From positions 1,116,001-1,180,000 of the forward strand of contig JBLDXI010000054.1 of assembly GCA_047495785.1 (NCBI GenBank): a stretch of 64,000 nucleotides of DNA, read 5' to 3'. A program made the translations under genes and the position numbers. Under the pieces are notes generated by a model. The model searched no databases, had not been told where the DNA came from, and saw nothing but the letters and a program-made list of their open reading frames with translations. This document shows, piece by piece, positions 23,575 through 32,649 of the stretch (positions within the stretch are counted from its first letter, which is position 1; the number at the start of each line of letters is the position of its first letter). Source of the stretch: Lepidodermella squamata (lineage: Eukaryota; Gastrotricha).

Positions 23575-23877
23575 TTATTCTTCCATCATGGGTGAACCAT
23601 TTGTCAACGTCTCCTCTGACGTTGCAGGCGTTGTGGTTGGCGAGATAGTATCTAATACGAGTAGTATCAGTTCGAACGAGGTCTCGAGGAAAATAAGGAT
23701 TGTGGGTACAATCCTTGTCCCTATGGGGCTGACCGGCCGACCATCGAAACCGACCGGGTTGAAGTGGTCAACCCTCGTCAGAATTTCCCCGAATGCAAAG
23801 TCGAGGTAAGCTCTGAGTTCGGGCACCGTCGTCGGTTGCCTGTACAGGGCCGCGGCGCGATCTTGCAGATGAGCCAT
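23575..23877 (-). CDS. Retrotransposon accessory ORF D (100 aa)
   Basis: ATG at 23877. Starts MAHLQDRAAALYRQP, has VPELRAYLDFAFGEILTRV and ends with a hydrophobic stretch (ILIFLETSFELILLVLDTI) and a Thr-rich tail. No family recognised. The hydrophobic part is interrupted by acidic residues, so a membrane role is uncertain. Confidence 0.4.
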   Translation of the reverse strand: MAHLQDRAAALYRQPTTVPELRAYLDFAFGEILTRVDHFNPVGFDGRPVSPIGTRIVPTILIFLETSFELILLVLDTISPTTTPATSEETLTNGSPMMEE

Positions 23878-24144
23878 TGTGAGTTTTGAAAATTAATTGT
23901 ATATTGAGGTAACAGAGTTCTAACAAGTTGAAGACATCAGTCATTAGGCCAGGCTTATTTATTTATTATGCCTTAGTTATTTTCTTGTCATGCCAGGGTA
24001 TGCGTATAATATCCTTTCGGTAGTTGACTAGTATTCTTTAACAAGGTATCAATGTAACAGACGCCTGTTAGCAATTTGCTTTTTGTTTTCCAGGGATACA
24101 ACTTTACTGATTGCCGTGGCTTTCGAGTCCTGGGTGAGCAGTTT

Positions 24145-24726
24145 TTACGGGTCTGCAGGAGTCTGTCGCTGTGTTGGTGTGATGACGGCGAGCAATCGTG
24201 GCGGTCCGCGCTGGCTGGGTTGTCCGCTAGGCTCCGTGCCGAAGAGGTCGAAGCAGCATCGGGCTACTTCTTCCCCTCCGAACGTTTCCCTTAATTGCGC
24301 GAGGACGGTCTGGTTTTGATACCAGACTTGAAGGCAAGCGATGATTTCCGGGCCGAATTGTTTGATCACGTCTGGGCGATGCAGAGCTTCGACCATTAAA
24401 TGGAAGTTGGCCTGATCTGCTAACGCCCGCCACCAGACCCAGACTTCGTCGGGCCGTCCTTCTTCCCAGCCGGGCTCCGGATACTGCTCGGGCAGGGACC
24501 GCTCCAGACTGGATGTAAATAGCCAGTCATTACACCACAGCCGAATGGGGTCGGTTATTGTATGGTCCACCGGCTTGAAATTATACCGGCCCTGCTGGCG
24601 CTGCTTCTGGCGCCAGCGGCACCCGTCGATCGTAAAGAAAGTCAGTATCAATCGCAGCGCCCGTTGGTTTCGCTCGAGATCGCTGCTTGCGCGATTGTCG
24701 TTTTGGTTGCCAGTGTTGACGTCCAT
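24145..24726 (-). CDS. Retrotransposon accessory ORF C (193 aa)
   Basis: ATG at 24726. Begins MDVNTGNQNDNRASSDLERN, then RALRLILTFFTIDGCRWRQK, a tryptophan-rich middle (EVWVWWRALADQANFHLMVE) and a helical part PEIIACLQVWYQNQTVLAQL. No signal peptide or clear TM. Domain not recognised. It is the most GC-rich and one of the longest of the five accessory frames and looks under coding constraint. Confidence 0.5.
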   Translation of the reverse strand: MDVNTGNQNDNRASSDLERNQRALRLILTFFTIDGCRWRQKQRQQGRYNFKPVDHTITDPIRLWCNDWLFTSSLERSLPEQYPEPGWEEGRPDEVWVWWRALADQANFHLMVEALHRPDVIKQFGPEIIACLQVWYQNQTVLAQLRETFGGEEVARCCFDLFGTEPSGQPSQRGPPRLLAVITPTQRQTPADP

Positions 24727-24801
24727 GGTTGAGGTAATTCTTTATGCCTGAGCGTTAGTTTAACAATTAGTTGTTCGAATCTAGGATGCAATGTTAATTG
24801 G

Positions 24802-25023
24802 TTAATTAGTTATGCTTGGTGACAGTGTGTCCCATGGTACGCTGGGTGACAATGGCGCCGAATATTCTTCTAATTCGCCATCATCAGGCCAGTCGTCATG
24901 ATCGAAGTTAGTCTGGTTGTCAAATAAGTCGAAGAGCGACGTGAACGAGAAGTCAAGAATTTCGGGTATACAGTTGTGGCGATATTGATGATTGGTGACA
25001 AGCGGTACCTCATGTGGCGCCAT
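24802..25023 (-). CDS. Retrotransposon accessory ORF B (73 aa)
   Basis: ATG at 25023. Short acidic protein: MAPHEVPLVTNHQYRHNC, then FSFTSLFDLFDNQTNFDHDD and a Ser/Pro-rich end. It lies between ORFs A and C with 72- and 75-bp spacers. No homology recognised; could be an exon of a spliced product. Confidence 0.35.
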   Translation of the reverse strand: MAPHEVPLVTNHQYRHNCIPEILDFSFTSLFDLFDNQTNFDHDDWPDDGELEEYSAPLSPSVPWDTLSPSITN

Positions 25024-25095
25024 GAAGCTTTACTAGGTACGTTATTCAAGTTTAATTTGTAGAGCTAGGGCTCACTTGCTGCTTACGCGCTTAGG

Positions 25096-25608
25096 CTAAG
25101 GCGCGTTTCTGCAAATGCAAGCAAGTTCACCGATGAGGCGGTAGTAGACGCAATGGTCTATTTCCAAGTCGATTTCATAAATGTCGGAACATTGAACTAT
25201 CAGCTCCTTATATAGCGCTACGCCGCATTTTTCAAACGTTTCGCAGCGTTGTTCCAGAACGGTCTTTTCGCAACGGCTTGTTACTATTTTTATCGGCTCG
25301 TGCCCTGGTATGCCGGTGGTATTTTTGTCGGTTAACACCTCGGCACAGGGTGCGGCCGCGCCTGTTGCGTTGAGCGCGTCGGTATTATTATCTGCGTGTT
25401 CATTAGCGACTGCGCACGGAGCCACTTGCGTTTCATTTATTGATGTGCGCGCGGGCTCGGCAGCTATCATAGCGGCGATCGGTATTTCTTGTTTTAGCGC
25501 TTCCAACCCGCTTACAGTTTTATAAATCAGGAACGCGGTCGTCGTGACCATCGCGATGAGCGCTAGCGCCTGCAGCACGTTCTTTCCTAAAGCGATGTAG
25601 TTGCACAT
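25096..25608 (-). CDS. Retrotransposon accessory ORF A (170 aa), membrane-anchored, cysteine-rich
   Basis: ATG at 25608. A TM segment near the N-terminus (VLQALALIAMVTTTAFLIYK, ~residues 10-30) is followed by an Ala/Thr/Asn-rich stalk with N-glycosylation sequons (NETQ, NATG, NTTG). A C-terminal domain carries spaced cysteines (SRCEKTVLEQRCETFEKC, IVQCSD, DHCVYY, ACICRN). This is the topology of a small type II surface protein. Its place directly after integrase is where envelope genes sit in envelope-bearing gypsy elements, but no fusion-protein features are visible. Confidence 0.5.
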   Translation of the reverse strand: MCNYIALGKNVLQALALIAMVTTTAFLIYKTVSGLEALKQEIPIAAMIAAEPARTSINETQVAPCAVANEHADNNTDALNATGAAAPCAEVLTDKNTTGIPGHEPIKIVTSRCEKTVLEQRCETFEKCGVALYKELIVQCSDIYEIDLEIDHCVYYRLIGELACICRNAP

Positions 25609-25800
25609 TGTCCAATCGTGTTGATGAATACGGTCTCTGTAATTTTATCCTTACGTAGTTTATGCGCTCCGGCCTTCGAGCTGTCAATTCCTTATTCAAT
25701 CAAAAAGAAAGGTTGCTCGTAAGCGCTCTTCCCGGGAAATTGTAAGACGTCTTGCTAGCGAGTTTTCTTTTTGTTTGAATATTTCTCCCTCCTTTTCCGG

Positions 25801-27438
25801 CTACTTGTCTGATTTCTGGTACATCGATTCGTTTATGCGCGGTTCTTTGTAACATTTTCCAAGTTTAGCCGCTCTTGCCGGTAACTCTCTGTGTATTATG
25901 TTGCTGCTTCCACTCGTTTTACACGTGATCCCTGTTTCTGCAGAGCTGGGTTCTGAGGCCGTTATGGTGTTTTGTGGTGTGATGGTGGGCCCAGATGCTA
26001 TTTCTGGCAGTGGTGGTGGCGTGATGTTGGGCAGGTTTCTGCTTGCTGCCTCACTGTATGTTATGTATTGCGTAGTCTGTATTGGCTCCATTCGCACTAT
26101 CGGTTGGTGCGCTAACAGCCTCTGTAGCTCTTCGGCGCTGACTGTGCGCGCTTGCTTTGACGTGTTATTGTTTGGTAGACTAGGCGCCGATGCCTCAGTG
26201 TTCCATTGTTCTATGTCATACTCGTCTGCGGGTAACAGTTGCAATGTGCGGCTTTTCTTTTGTAATGTGGTCTGCGTTGTGCTGCGTGAGTTGCGCTGTT
26301 GCTGTTGCGCTATCTCGAATTCGGTCATTTTATCTAGTTGAGCCGGGACATCGCCATAGTATTCTTTTAAGCGGTTGCGATGTACTACTTTTTCCTTACC
26401 GCTACCGTTAAACAGTCGTATTGCGTAGTTGAGCGCTCCGTAGCGCGCTACAACCGTGTACGGGCCGCGCCATGCGCAATGGAATTTCGCAGACTGCCCT
26501 CTTTTTACCACTGGGTTATGCAGCCACACCAGCTCGCCTTCTTGGAAGGGCTCGCAGTTTTTGCTTCCTTGATCGTATGTACGCTTTTGGCGTGCGCGCG
26601 CCTGCGCTAGTTTTTGCCGCGTTTCTTTGAATGCGGTGCGTAAGCGTGTGTAGACTTTTTGTGCGTACTCACTACGGTTTTGGATTTCATGACTGAATGC
26701 TGGCTCTTGAATGGCTACGTCTATCGGTAGCTTTGCATGCCGGCCAGTCATTAGATAGAATGGTGCGTAAGATGTTGAGTCGTGCGTGCTGGTGTTATAC
26801 GCAAATAGCGCTGATTTAAGATAGACATCCCAATCGAATTGCGTAGCAGGAGTCAGATATTTAGCTATGATATCCTGTACTGTTTTGTTCATGCGCTCGC
26901 AAAACCCATTGCTCATAGCGTGGTATGGTGTGGTGTGTACGTGTTTAGTACCCAGGATTGCGCAGATATCGTTTATTAGCTTGGCCTCGAAGTTTCGACC
27001 ATTGTCGTTTAACAAAATTTGGCTGCGCCCCCACCTAAAAACAAAGTCGAGCAGACAATCAGCCACTGATTCGGCTGTAATATTTTTAAGCGGATATCCC
27101 TCAATATATTTTGTGAAGTGGTCGCCTATTAGCAGAATGTAATTGTTGCCTTTCTTTGTTGTAGGTTGGATTGGACCCATTACGTCCCATGCTACGAGTG
27201 CCATTGGCTCCGTTGTGTCAATTGGTTGCAGGGGAGCGACCGGGTGCGCGTTTGGCGCTTTTCGTTGTTGGCAGTCATGGCATTTCCGGACGTAGTCAGC
27301 AATTGTTTCTTCCATCTTTGGCCAGTAAAATCGTTGTCGAACGCGATCCAGGGTACGATCGAGTCCCAAGTGTCCTGCATTCACATCGTTGTGCAAGCTT
27401 TTCAATACTCTGTCTTGTAATGCCGCGTAATGTCGTAA
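25801..27438 (-). CDS. Retrotransposon integrase (3' part of pol)
   Basis: Frame runs from about 27438. It has the zinc-binding HHCC region (GHLGLDRTLDRVRQRFYWP; CHDCQQRK) and the DDE core (WDVMGP; DNGRNFEA; MSNGFCERMN), then a basic C-terminal domain with GELVWLHNPVVKRGQ and HRNRLKEYYG. It inserts the DNA copy into the host genome. Its frame differs from that of the RT ORF; the two meet at ~27425-27440, where RNase H should be. C-terminal ~150 residues are low-complexity. Confidence 0.88.
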   Translation of the reverse strand, partial: LRHYAALQDRVLKSLHNDVNAGHLGLDRTLDRVRQRFYWPKMEETIADYVRKCHDCQQRKAPNAHPVAPLQPIDTTEPMALVAWDVMGPIQPTTKKGNNYILLIGDHFTKYIEGYPLKNITAESVADCLLDFVFRWGRSQILLNDNGRNFEAKLINDICAILGTKHVHTTPYHAMSNGFCERMNKTVQDIIAKYLTPATQFDWDVYLKSALFAYNTSTHDSTSYAPFYLMTGRHAKLPIDVAIQEPAFSHEIQNRSEYAQKVYTRLRTAFKETRQKLAQARARQKRTYDQGSKNCEPFQEGELVWLHNPVVKRGQSAKFHCAWRGPYTVVARYGALNYAIRLFNGSGKEKVVHRNRLKEYYGDVPAQLDKMTEFEIAQQQQRNSRSTTQTTLQKKSRTLQLLPADEYDIEQWNTEASAPSLPNNNTSKQARTVSAEELQRLLAHQPIVRMEPIQTTQYITYSEAASRNLPNITPPPLPEIASGPTITPQNTITASEPSSAETGITCKTSGSSNIIHRELPARAAKLGKCYKEPRINESMYQKSDK

Positions 27439-29094
27439 TGTCGCGTGGTGCTGGGTAGTCGCGGACTACTTTGACCTTCCCTTCGTCCGGTCTCACCCCT
27501 TGTGCAGTCACGATGTGGCCAAGGTATGGTACTTCTTGCTGTGCGAAATGACATTTAGACGCTTTTATTTTCAGTCCTGCGCGTCTTAGTCGATCGAATA
27601 CCCGTCGGATGCTGTCGAGATGTTCTTCGAACGTGCGGCTGAATATCAAGATGTCGTCCAGATATACCAAACATCGTTCGAAGAGTAGTCCGTTTAGGAC
27701 GTATCCCATTAGTCTTTGGAACGTCGCTGGCGCGTTACTGATTCCGAATAGGAGCACGCAAAATTCGAACAAACCAAATGGACTTGAGAATGCCGTTTTC
27801 GGTTTTGATTCCTCCGTGAGTCCGACTTGCCAGTACCCGGATGCAAGGTCGATGCCTGTGAACCAGGCTGCTCCCGACAGGGCGTCGAGTGTATCATCGA
27901 TCCGGGGCAGCGGGAATGCGTCTTTTTCCGTCATGGAATTTAATTTCCGAAAATCGATGCAAAAGCGTACGGAACCATCTTTCTTGGGCACGAGTACGAT
28001 CGGGCTGGCCCATCCGCTTGTGCTTGGTCGGACGACTCCGGCAGCTAGCATTTCGTCCAGTTCCTTTCGGATGATTTCGCGTTCTTTGAACGTCGTTCTT
28101 CGCGGTAGCTGCTTTACCGGTCTTCCCGTGGTCCGAATTTCGTGCTTTACTACATTGCATTTGCCGAGATCCCGCTTTCCTTTCGAGAAGATGTCGTTGT
28201 ACTCGATGAGCAAGGCCTTCAACTGCTCCCTCTGCTTGTCCGTTAACTGTGGTGAGCTTAAGTCGATACCTTCTGGCACAGTGGCTTGTTCTGCTTTCTT
28301 TTGCACTCCTGTTCCTACCGAGTTGATGATCGGAGCTGTCTTGTTGGGGATTTCGGACTCGGCGACCTGTTCTAGGTAAGCTATCTTTTGATCTTTGTGT
28401 AGGACCAGCGGGCATTTTGACACGTTTAGGATGGGCACTATTATTTTCCCTTCCTTTGAGCGGACCAGTGCGTGACCTATTAGGTATGCGGGCTGTTCTC
28501 CTTCTAGCTTGATAGGGTTTGTAATTCCTACCCTACCGTTCGGTATGTCCGCGTGTCCTTCCACTAGTGCTGCTGTTTCTGGGGCTATTTGTGTTGCTTT
28601 TATGAGCCTTATGGGTTCTAGGGCTTCTGGTATGACCACTTGGTTAACTTGTATGGTCTGGTTAAGTTCCTTCAGCGGTATTTTATTTCCGTCGAGGCTG
28701 ATTTCTCTTTTAGACCAGTTGACCTTGGTGGTGCATTTTTCTAGGAAATCTGCGCCCAAGAGCCCTTCTGTGCATAAATTATTTACAAACAGAAAGTTGT
28801 GCTTGTAGGAATGGGGTCCCAGTTGAAACAGAATTTCTGCTTCTCCTGCCAGGTTGAGGGGCTTGCCGTCGGGGCCTACTGCCGTTGCCTTCTTTGTCAG
28901 AGTTCCCTTGGGTAGGTACTTAGACTTTAGACAACTTTTAGCGGCTCCCGTGTCGACTAGAACGTTTATTTTATTATTGTTTACTGTAAATTCTACGGCT
29001 AGTCCCTTAACACTGTTTTTACCCACTTGAGCTATTAATGCGGGGTTTGGCTTTTGGGACGGCGTTCCCCCGTTTGCTACACCGGCCCTTCCTA
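27430..29094 (-). CDS. Retrotransposon protease and reverse transcriptase (5' part of pol)
   Basis: Reached from gag by a -1 shift; the coordinates start at the shift point. Aspartic protease motif VLVDTGAAKSCL, linker, then RT with VPKKDGSVRFCIDFRKLN, WFTGIDLASGYWQV, FGLFEFCVLLFGISNAPATF, the catalytic LVYLDDILIF and VPYLGHIVTAQGVRP. The frame then reaches DYPAPRDITTLR, the usual RT thumb/connection entry, and jumps directly into integrase sequence in another frame. The whole RNase H domain (typically several hundred residues with its linker) is absent. Confidence 0.88.
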
Positions 29095-30078
29095 GTTTCC
29101 CCAGTCCTGCTCGGCGGGTTTATTGAGCTCGGATTCACTTTTTGTTGGGCGACGACAGTTTCGTTTGATGTGGCCCTCCTTTCCGCAGTTATAGCATTTA
29201 ACGGGTCGTCTTCTCTGGTTATTGAACCGTCCCGGTCCGTTGCTATTGCCACGGAAAGAGTTATTGTTGCGCCGAAATGGTCGATCCTCCGGCTCCCCAA
29301 CTCTTAGCTTTTCCATCTTGTCTGCTAGTTGGTCTAACTTTTCGTCCTTTTTCTTTTGCAGCTCTATTTGCTGTGTCAACAGACCGATTAACAATGGTGT
29401 CGTGGAGTCTGTGATATTGCCGATAACTGGTGAAGTGCCGATGGCGCCAAGTTTAAGCGCTCGTTCTTCTCGCTCGGCCAATTCAACGGCTTTTTCGAGC
29501 GTAGCTGGGTCGCCGCTTGCTTTGAAGACGGCGATTCGAAGGTCTGGTCGTAGACCTGCCATGAAGCGAGCAAGCAGTTTTGCGTCTTGGATGGCTTTTG
29601 TTGCCTCCGGGTCGGCTAACTTCATCAGCTTCCTGAGAGCTGCAAGGAAATCTCGGACTGTCTCGCTGGGTTGCTGAGTTTTGTTTTGAAATCGAACCTC
29701 AGCGACAGCTTTGTCGACTTCCAAATGGGCTCCTTTGGCCAGTATTTCTTTTGCCGCCTTTAAGCTGTAGACCGAATCGCGGTTTTCGGCTTCCCAAATT
29801 TCGAGCAGTTTAGCCGGCAGATATGCAGGCAAGACTTTCAAAACCATGCGAATTTTGTCCCTTGCTGCTGTTTGGGCTGTAGCTGCTGCTGTTCGTGTTG
29901 TTTCGTCTGGTATCGCTGTGGCTGATACGTCGCGAGTTGCTGCGGTGTCGTCTACTCCGCATGCTATGGCAATAGCGCTGAAATGCTGCCAGCTTTCCTC
30001 GAATTCTTCTGGTGATTCGCTCGAGATTTTCGGCAAAGCGTGAAGACATCTTTGTAATTCTAGAGTGGTGTGTGCCAT
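29092..30078 (-). CDS. Retrotransposon gag
   Basis: 328 residues from ATG at 30078. The central part has the capsid-like gag segment of gypsy elements (VRFQNKTQQPSETVRDFLAA; AKLLARFMAGLRPDLRIAVF), then a basic region and one CCHC zinc knuckle CYNCGKEGHIKRNC. The stop codon directly follows a GGGAAAC heptamer that fits -1 frameshifting into pol. It should form the particle that packages the element RNA. Confidence 0.85.
   Translation of the reverse strand: MAHTTLELQRCLHALPKISSESPEEFEESWQHFSAIAIACGVDDTAATRDVSATAIPDETTRTAAATAQTAARDKIRMVLKVLPAYLPAKLLEIWEAENRDSVYSLKAAKEILAKGAHLEVDKAVAEVRFQNKTQQPSETVRDFLAALRKLMKLADPEATKAIQDAKLLARFMAGLRPDLRIAVFKASGDPATLEKAVELAEREERALKLGAIGTSPVIGNITDSTTPLLIGLLTQQIELQKKKDEKLDQLADKMEKLRVGEPEDRPFRRNNNSFRGNSNGPGRFNNQRRRPVKCYNCGKEGHIKRNCRRPTKSESELNKPAEQDWGN
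29095..29101 (-). promoter_or_regulatory. Probable -1 programmed ribosomal frameshift site
   Basis: At the very end of gag the codons read TGG GGA AAC TAG, giving the X XXY YYZ heptamer G GGA AAC. A -1 slip gives GGG AAA CTA GGA, which is open and continues into the protease frame without a stop. Any downstream RNA structure was not computed. Confidence 0.65.
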
Positions 30079-30205
30079 CGATTACCATGTGCTGGTTACT
30101 TGTTTGTAGCGAATATTGTAGTAAAGAATCAATGCTTGTTGGGCGATAAATGTCAATTCTAGCGTGTTGCGCCGTAATTGTTTTGTGATTGGGGTGGTTT
30201 CGCTA

Positions 30206-30218
30206 ACCGCTGCCACCA
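30206..30218 (-). other. Primer-binding site, tRNA-Leu type
   Basis: On the element strand TGGTGGCAGCGGT lies 5 bases after the end of the 5' LTR. It is complementary to a 3' end ...ACCGCTGCCA plus CCA, which I recall for metazoan tRNA-Leu(AAG). Match length is 13 bases, then it diverges. Confidence 0.65.
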
Positions 30219-30223
30219 GAATA

Positions 30224-30876
30224 TGTCACACCTATCTATTAGAACAGAGTTATATCAAACCAGTAGCTTGATCAACTCGAATAACAGATAGAGAATTAAT
30301 TCTGGTATTTGATATTTTATTGCGACACTTGTTCGGTGACACAGGGCAGAAGTCTTTGGATGACTTCGTCGACAGTTAGTAGCACACGTAACTCTAGTGT
30401 CATAAACTAATCAAAGCTCGTGAGCTGTTAGCTTTGCTAGTTCTAGTGGTCTGCTAGTTAAGCTTGTTAGTTAGTTGATACAGAATGAGAAACATGGAGT
30501 TTATATAGGCTCATGCTACTGCGTCATTGGAATATTGCCAAGATCCATCATAGTACTTTCTATAGATGATTCATATTTATCAAGTCGAAGCTATGATGAG
30601 TCATAATTATTATGACGTATCGATTGCATCATGGAGATGAGTCATCATTTCTATTGCGTATTGATTGCGCATTATCTTTGAATCGATTGCTGATCGATTT
30701 CCTATTGCGTATTTCGAGATTGCTGATGCGTAGTTACGAATTATTGTTGCGTACGGAGGTGCGTCGTAACTCATTTCTGATGTTCGAGCGTTGGTGGCTT
30801 GAAACCGGTAGCTGGTATTGAAAATATGAATAAACCTTTTGAAACGTATTGGTGTTGAGTGTTTAATCCGATGACA
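30224..30876 (-). repeat. 5' LTR (in element sense)
   Basis: 653 bp, same sequence as 21646-22298. Host sequence resumes at 30877 with the TTCG duplication. Identity of the pair implies a very young insertion. Confidence 0.92.
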
Positions 30877-31573
30877 TTCGAGTCGGTATCCAGTCGTAGG
30901 TAGTATTCAACATCCTGCATAACAGGGTGGTGTAGTACTCGATGGTACCAGAAATCGCACATATGCCGGTAGCCTATCGTCCATGGTTTGCCAGTTTCCA
31001 ATTTGTAAATTTCGAGAAATTTCTCAGGAATCTCGAATTTCACCTCGACCAATTCGATAAGTTCCGATTCGTTGGATTGTAGCCACGTTTTTGTAAGATT
31101 TTCAAACATTTGCCGATCCACCGGCTTCTCATGAAAAATTATTATTGGATACCGGAATCTCCTGTTAAAATTAGCGAATAGCAGTCTTAACGAGTGCGAT
31201 AGCTGATCATAACGAGAGGGAGTTGCCAGGTATGCAATTACATTGCGTAGCTCGGCATTTTGTTGAGTGGTGTTGATAACGCGCGCCATCGAAGAATTCC
31301 ATTGCTTTGCGGGTACGCGAAGGGCGAAGCATACACTCGCACAAAAAAATAAAATAGAAACGCATATCTTGCAGACTAACCCTCTTTCCGGGTCGACCAT
31401 TACAAAATGATACTATCATAGAGGAATTTCGAAAATAAGACAATTCTTTTAGTTATTATTAGATTTTTGAGCATTGTTTTAAAGAGAGGACGCTAATAAA
31501 GATGTTTGCGTTACGCATGACATCAAAACTGCACCTGTTGATTCTTTTCTAATGTGTTCACATCGAGCATAGA

Positions 31574-31774
31574 ATGCGAAAAGGATTGTTTCCGAGGAAA
31601 GCAACAACATCGCGGTCTGGTGGACCAGACCCCGACGAGGCATTACTCGTGTTCCACGACGCGCTCCGGTCGACCAGGATGCGATGGGCCTACAATCTCT
31701 CTCTTCAAACGCCTCTTCCTGAGCTCGTGACTGTCGACCGAGTCATGGTGGGTTCCAAAGCGAATGAACAATAA
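31574..31774 (+). CDS. Possible short ORF, 66 aa, upstream of the mannosyltransferase gene
   Basis: Reads MRKGLFPRKATTSRSGGPDP and on to TPLPELVTVDRVMVGSKANE. The stretch is clearly richer in G+C than its flanks, which makes it stand out, but there is no domain, signal peptide or splice partner. It could be a fragment of a transposed or transferred sequence. Confidence 0.2.
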   Translation: MRKGLFPRKATTSRSGGPDPDEALLVFHDALRSTRMRWAYNLSLQTPLPELVTVDRVMVGSKANEQ

Positions 31775-32649
31775 ACGCGCGAGCACGGTATCCCGTGTCA
31801 AATCAAATCATTGATACCGAAAAATCATAAGAAATCATGACTCATCAGGATTTTCACCAAACTGGGGGCTTTGAAACTTCAAAATTAGCGCGAATTTGAA
31901 ACTAATGTTCCTCTCCAAAATAAATTTTATCGGAAATGGCTGAAAAATCCTAGTTTAGCAGCATTCGAGATTTCAAGTTTTTCGATTGAATCCCGCATCG
32001 TAAATCAAAATCAATCAAATGAAAAGGTCTTCCCGCGTAAATCAATCGTTATAAATCTGAATCACCAAAAATCAAATCTAATCAAATCCAAAGCACTGAT
32101 GAAAATGTCATGTTAATCGATTGCACCACTGATTTCGCATGAATAACAGTCAAAAATAATTCGATTTGGTATGTACCATCAGAAAAAAAATGTCAGGCAA
32201 AACTGGAAGCAGTTTCTACAATTTTATCACCGAAAGGTGTCTTTCGCCTGCAGTATAGCACACAGCAGGGCTGTTATTAAATTCACTTTGAGCAGTCGGT
32301 AGGCGTGGTGTGACGGTCTGTTTTGTTTGCTAAGTGAGAAAGTTGAAGCTATACTGTGTGCGTCCTGTCGTAGAATTAAAAATAAAAGCAAGTTCAAGCA
32401 TTGCGAAATGAGGACAAATTTTTTTTGAACTAGGCGCTGGATAAAATTGTTGTGTTCCCTATTCGAATATTTCAAAATGTAAGATCTCGAGACCAATATT
32501 GGCATTGCCTAGTTGACTCCCATCGTCATCAGCATACTCGCATCAGCAGCATTTTCTTCCATTTTGGGATTCATTTTAACCATGATGGTTTGAATAGCTT
32601 TTTTTTACTGAATTTTCTCACTTTCCTACTTCGGCGGCAACGACAGCGG
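31775..32649. other. Intergenic, no supported gene
   Basis: AT-rich with several AAATCAAATC-type runs between 31800 and 32100. No coding evidence. Confidence 0.45.

Larger units (their letters stand above)
21646..30876 (-). mobile_element. Ty3/gypsy-like LTR retrotransposon, 9231 bp, with five extra ORFs
   Basis: Two 653-bp LTRs bounded by TG...CA enclose gag, protease-reverse transcriptase, integrase and five further ORFs, all on the minus strand. A 4-bp duplication TTCG flanks it (21642-21645 and 30877-30880). The order protease-RT-integrase places it in Ty3/gypsy (Metaviridae-like). Oddities: RNase H is missing between RT and integrase, and the ~3 kb between integrase and the 3' LTR carries five separate ATG-started ORFs rather than one clear envelope gene. 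Base composition is more GC-rich than the host flanks in the coding parts. Confidence 0.92.
21173..31400 (-). pseudogene. GT15 (Kre2/Mnt1/Ktr-type) mannosyltransferase gene, split by an LTR retrotransposon
   Basis: The 5' part is 31400-30877 and the 3' part 21645-21173, both minus strand. Removing the element and one copy of the TTCG duplication leaves 993 bases, an exact open frame of 330 residues with no introns. Features match GT15 alpha-mannosyltransferases: a short cytoplasmic start, a signal-anchor (VCKICVSILFFCASVCFAL), RYPIIIFHEKP, the family box YRHMCDFWYHR, YYLRLDTDS, then FYNNFEI and YEKRWGDHVLRYLEVAMYL. The family acts in the Golgi on N- or O-linked mannose chains and is best known from fungi. 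The host frame is still intact outside the insertion, so the disruption is recent and an unoccupied allele may exist. Adjacent genes give no pathway hint. Confidence 0.85.

Noticed and set aside
25898-26341. 147-codon plus-strand ORF, hydrophobic
   Set aside because: Antisense of the low-complexity integrase C-terminus.
27609-28379. 256-codon ORF on the plus strand
   Set aside because: Antisense shadow of the reverse-transcriptase frame; no domain of its own.
29222-29677. 151-codon plus-strand ORF
   Set aside because: Antisense of gag, Ser/Arg-rich as expected for a shadow frame.
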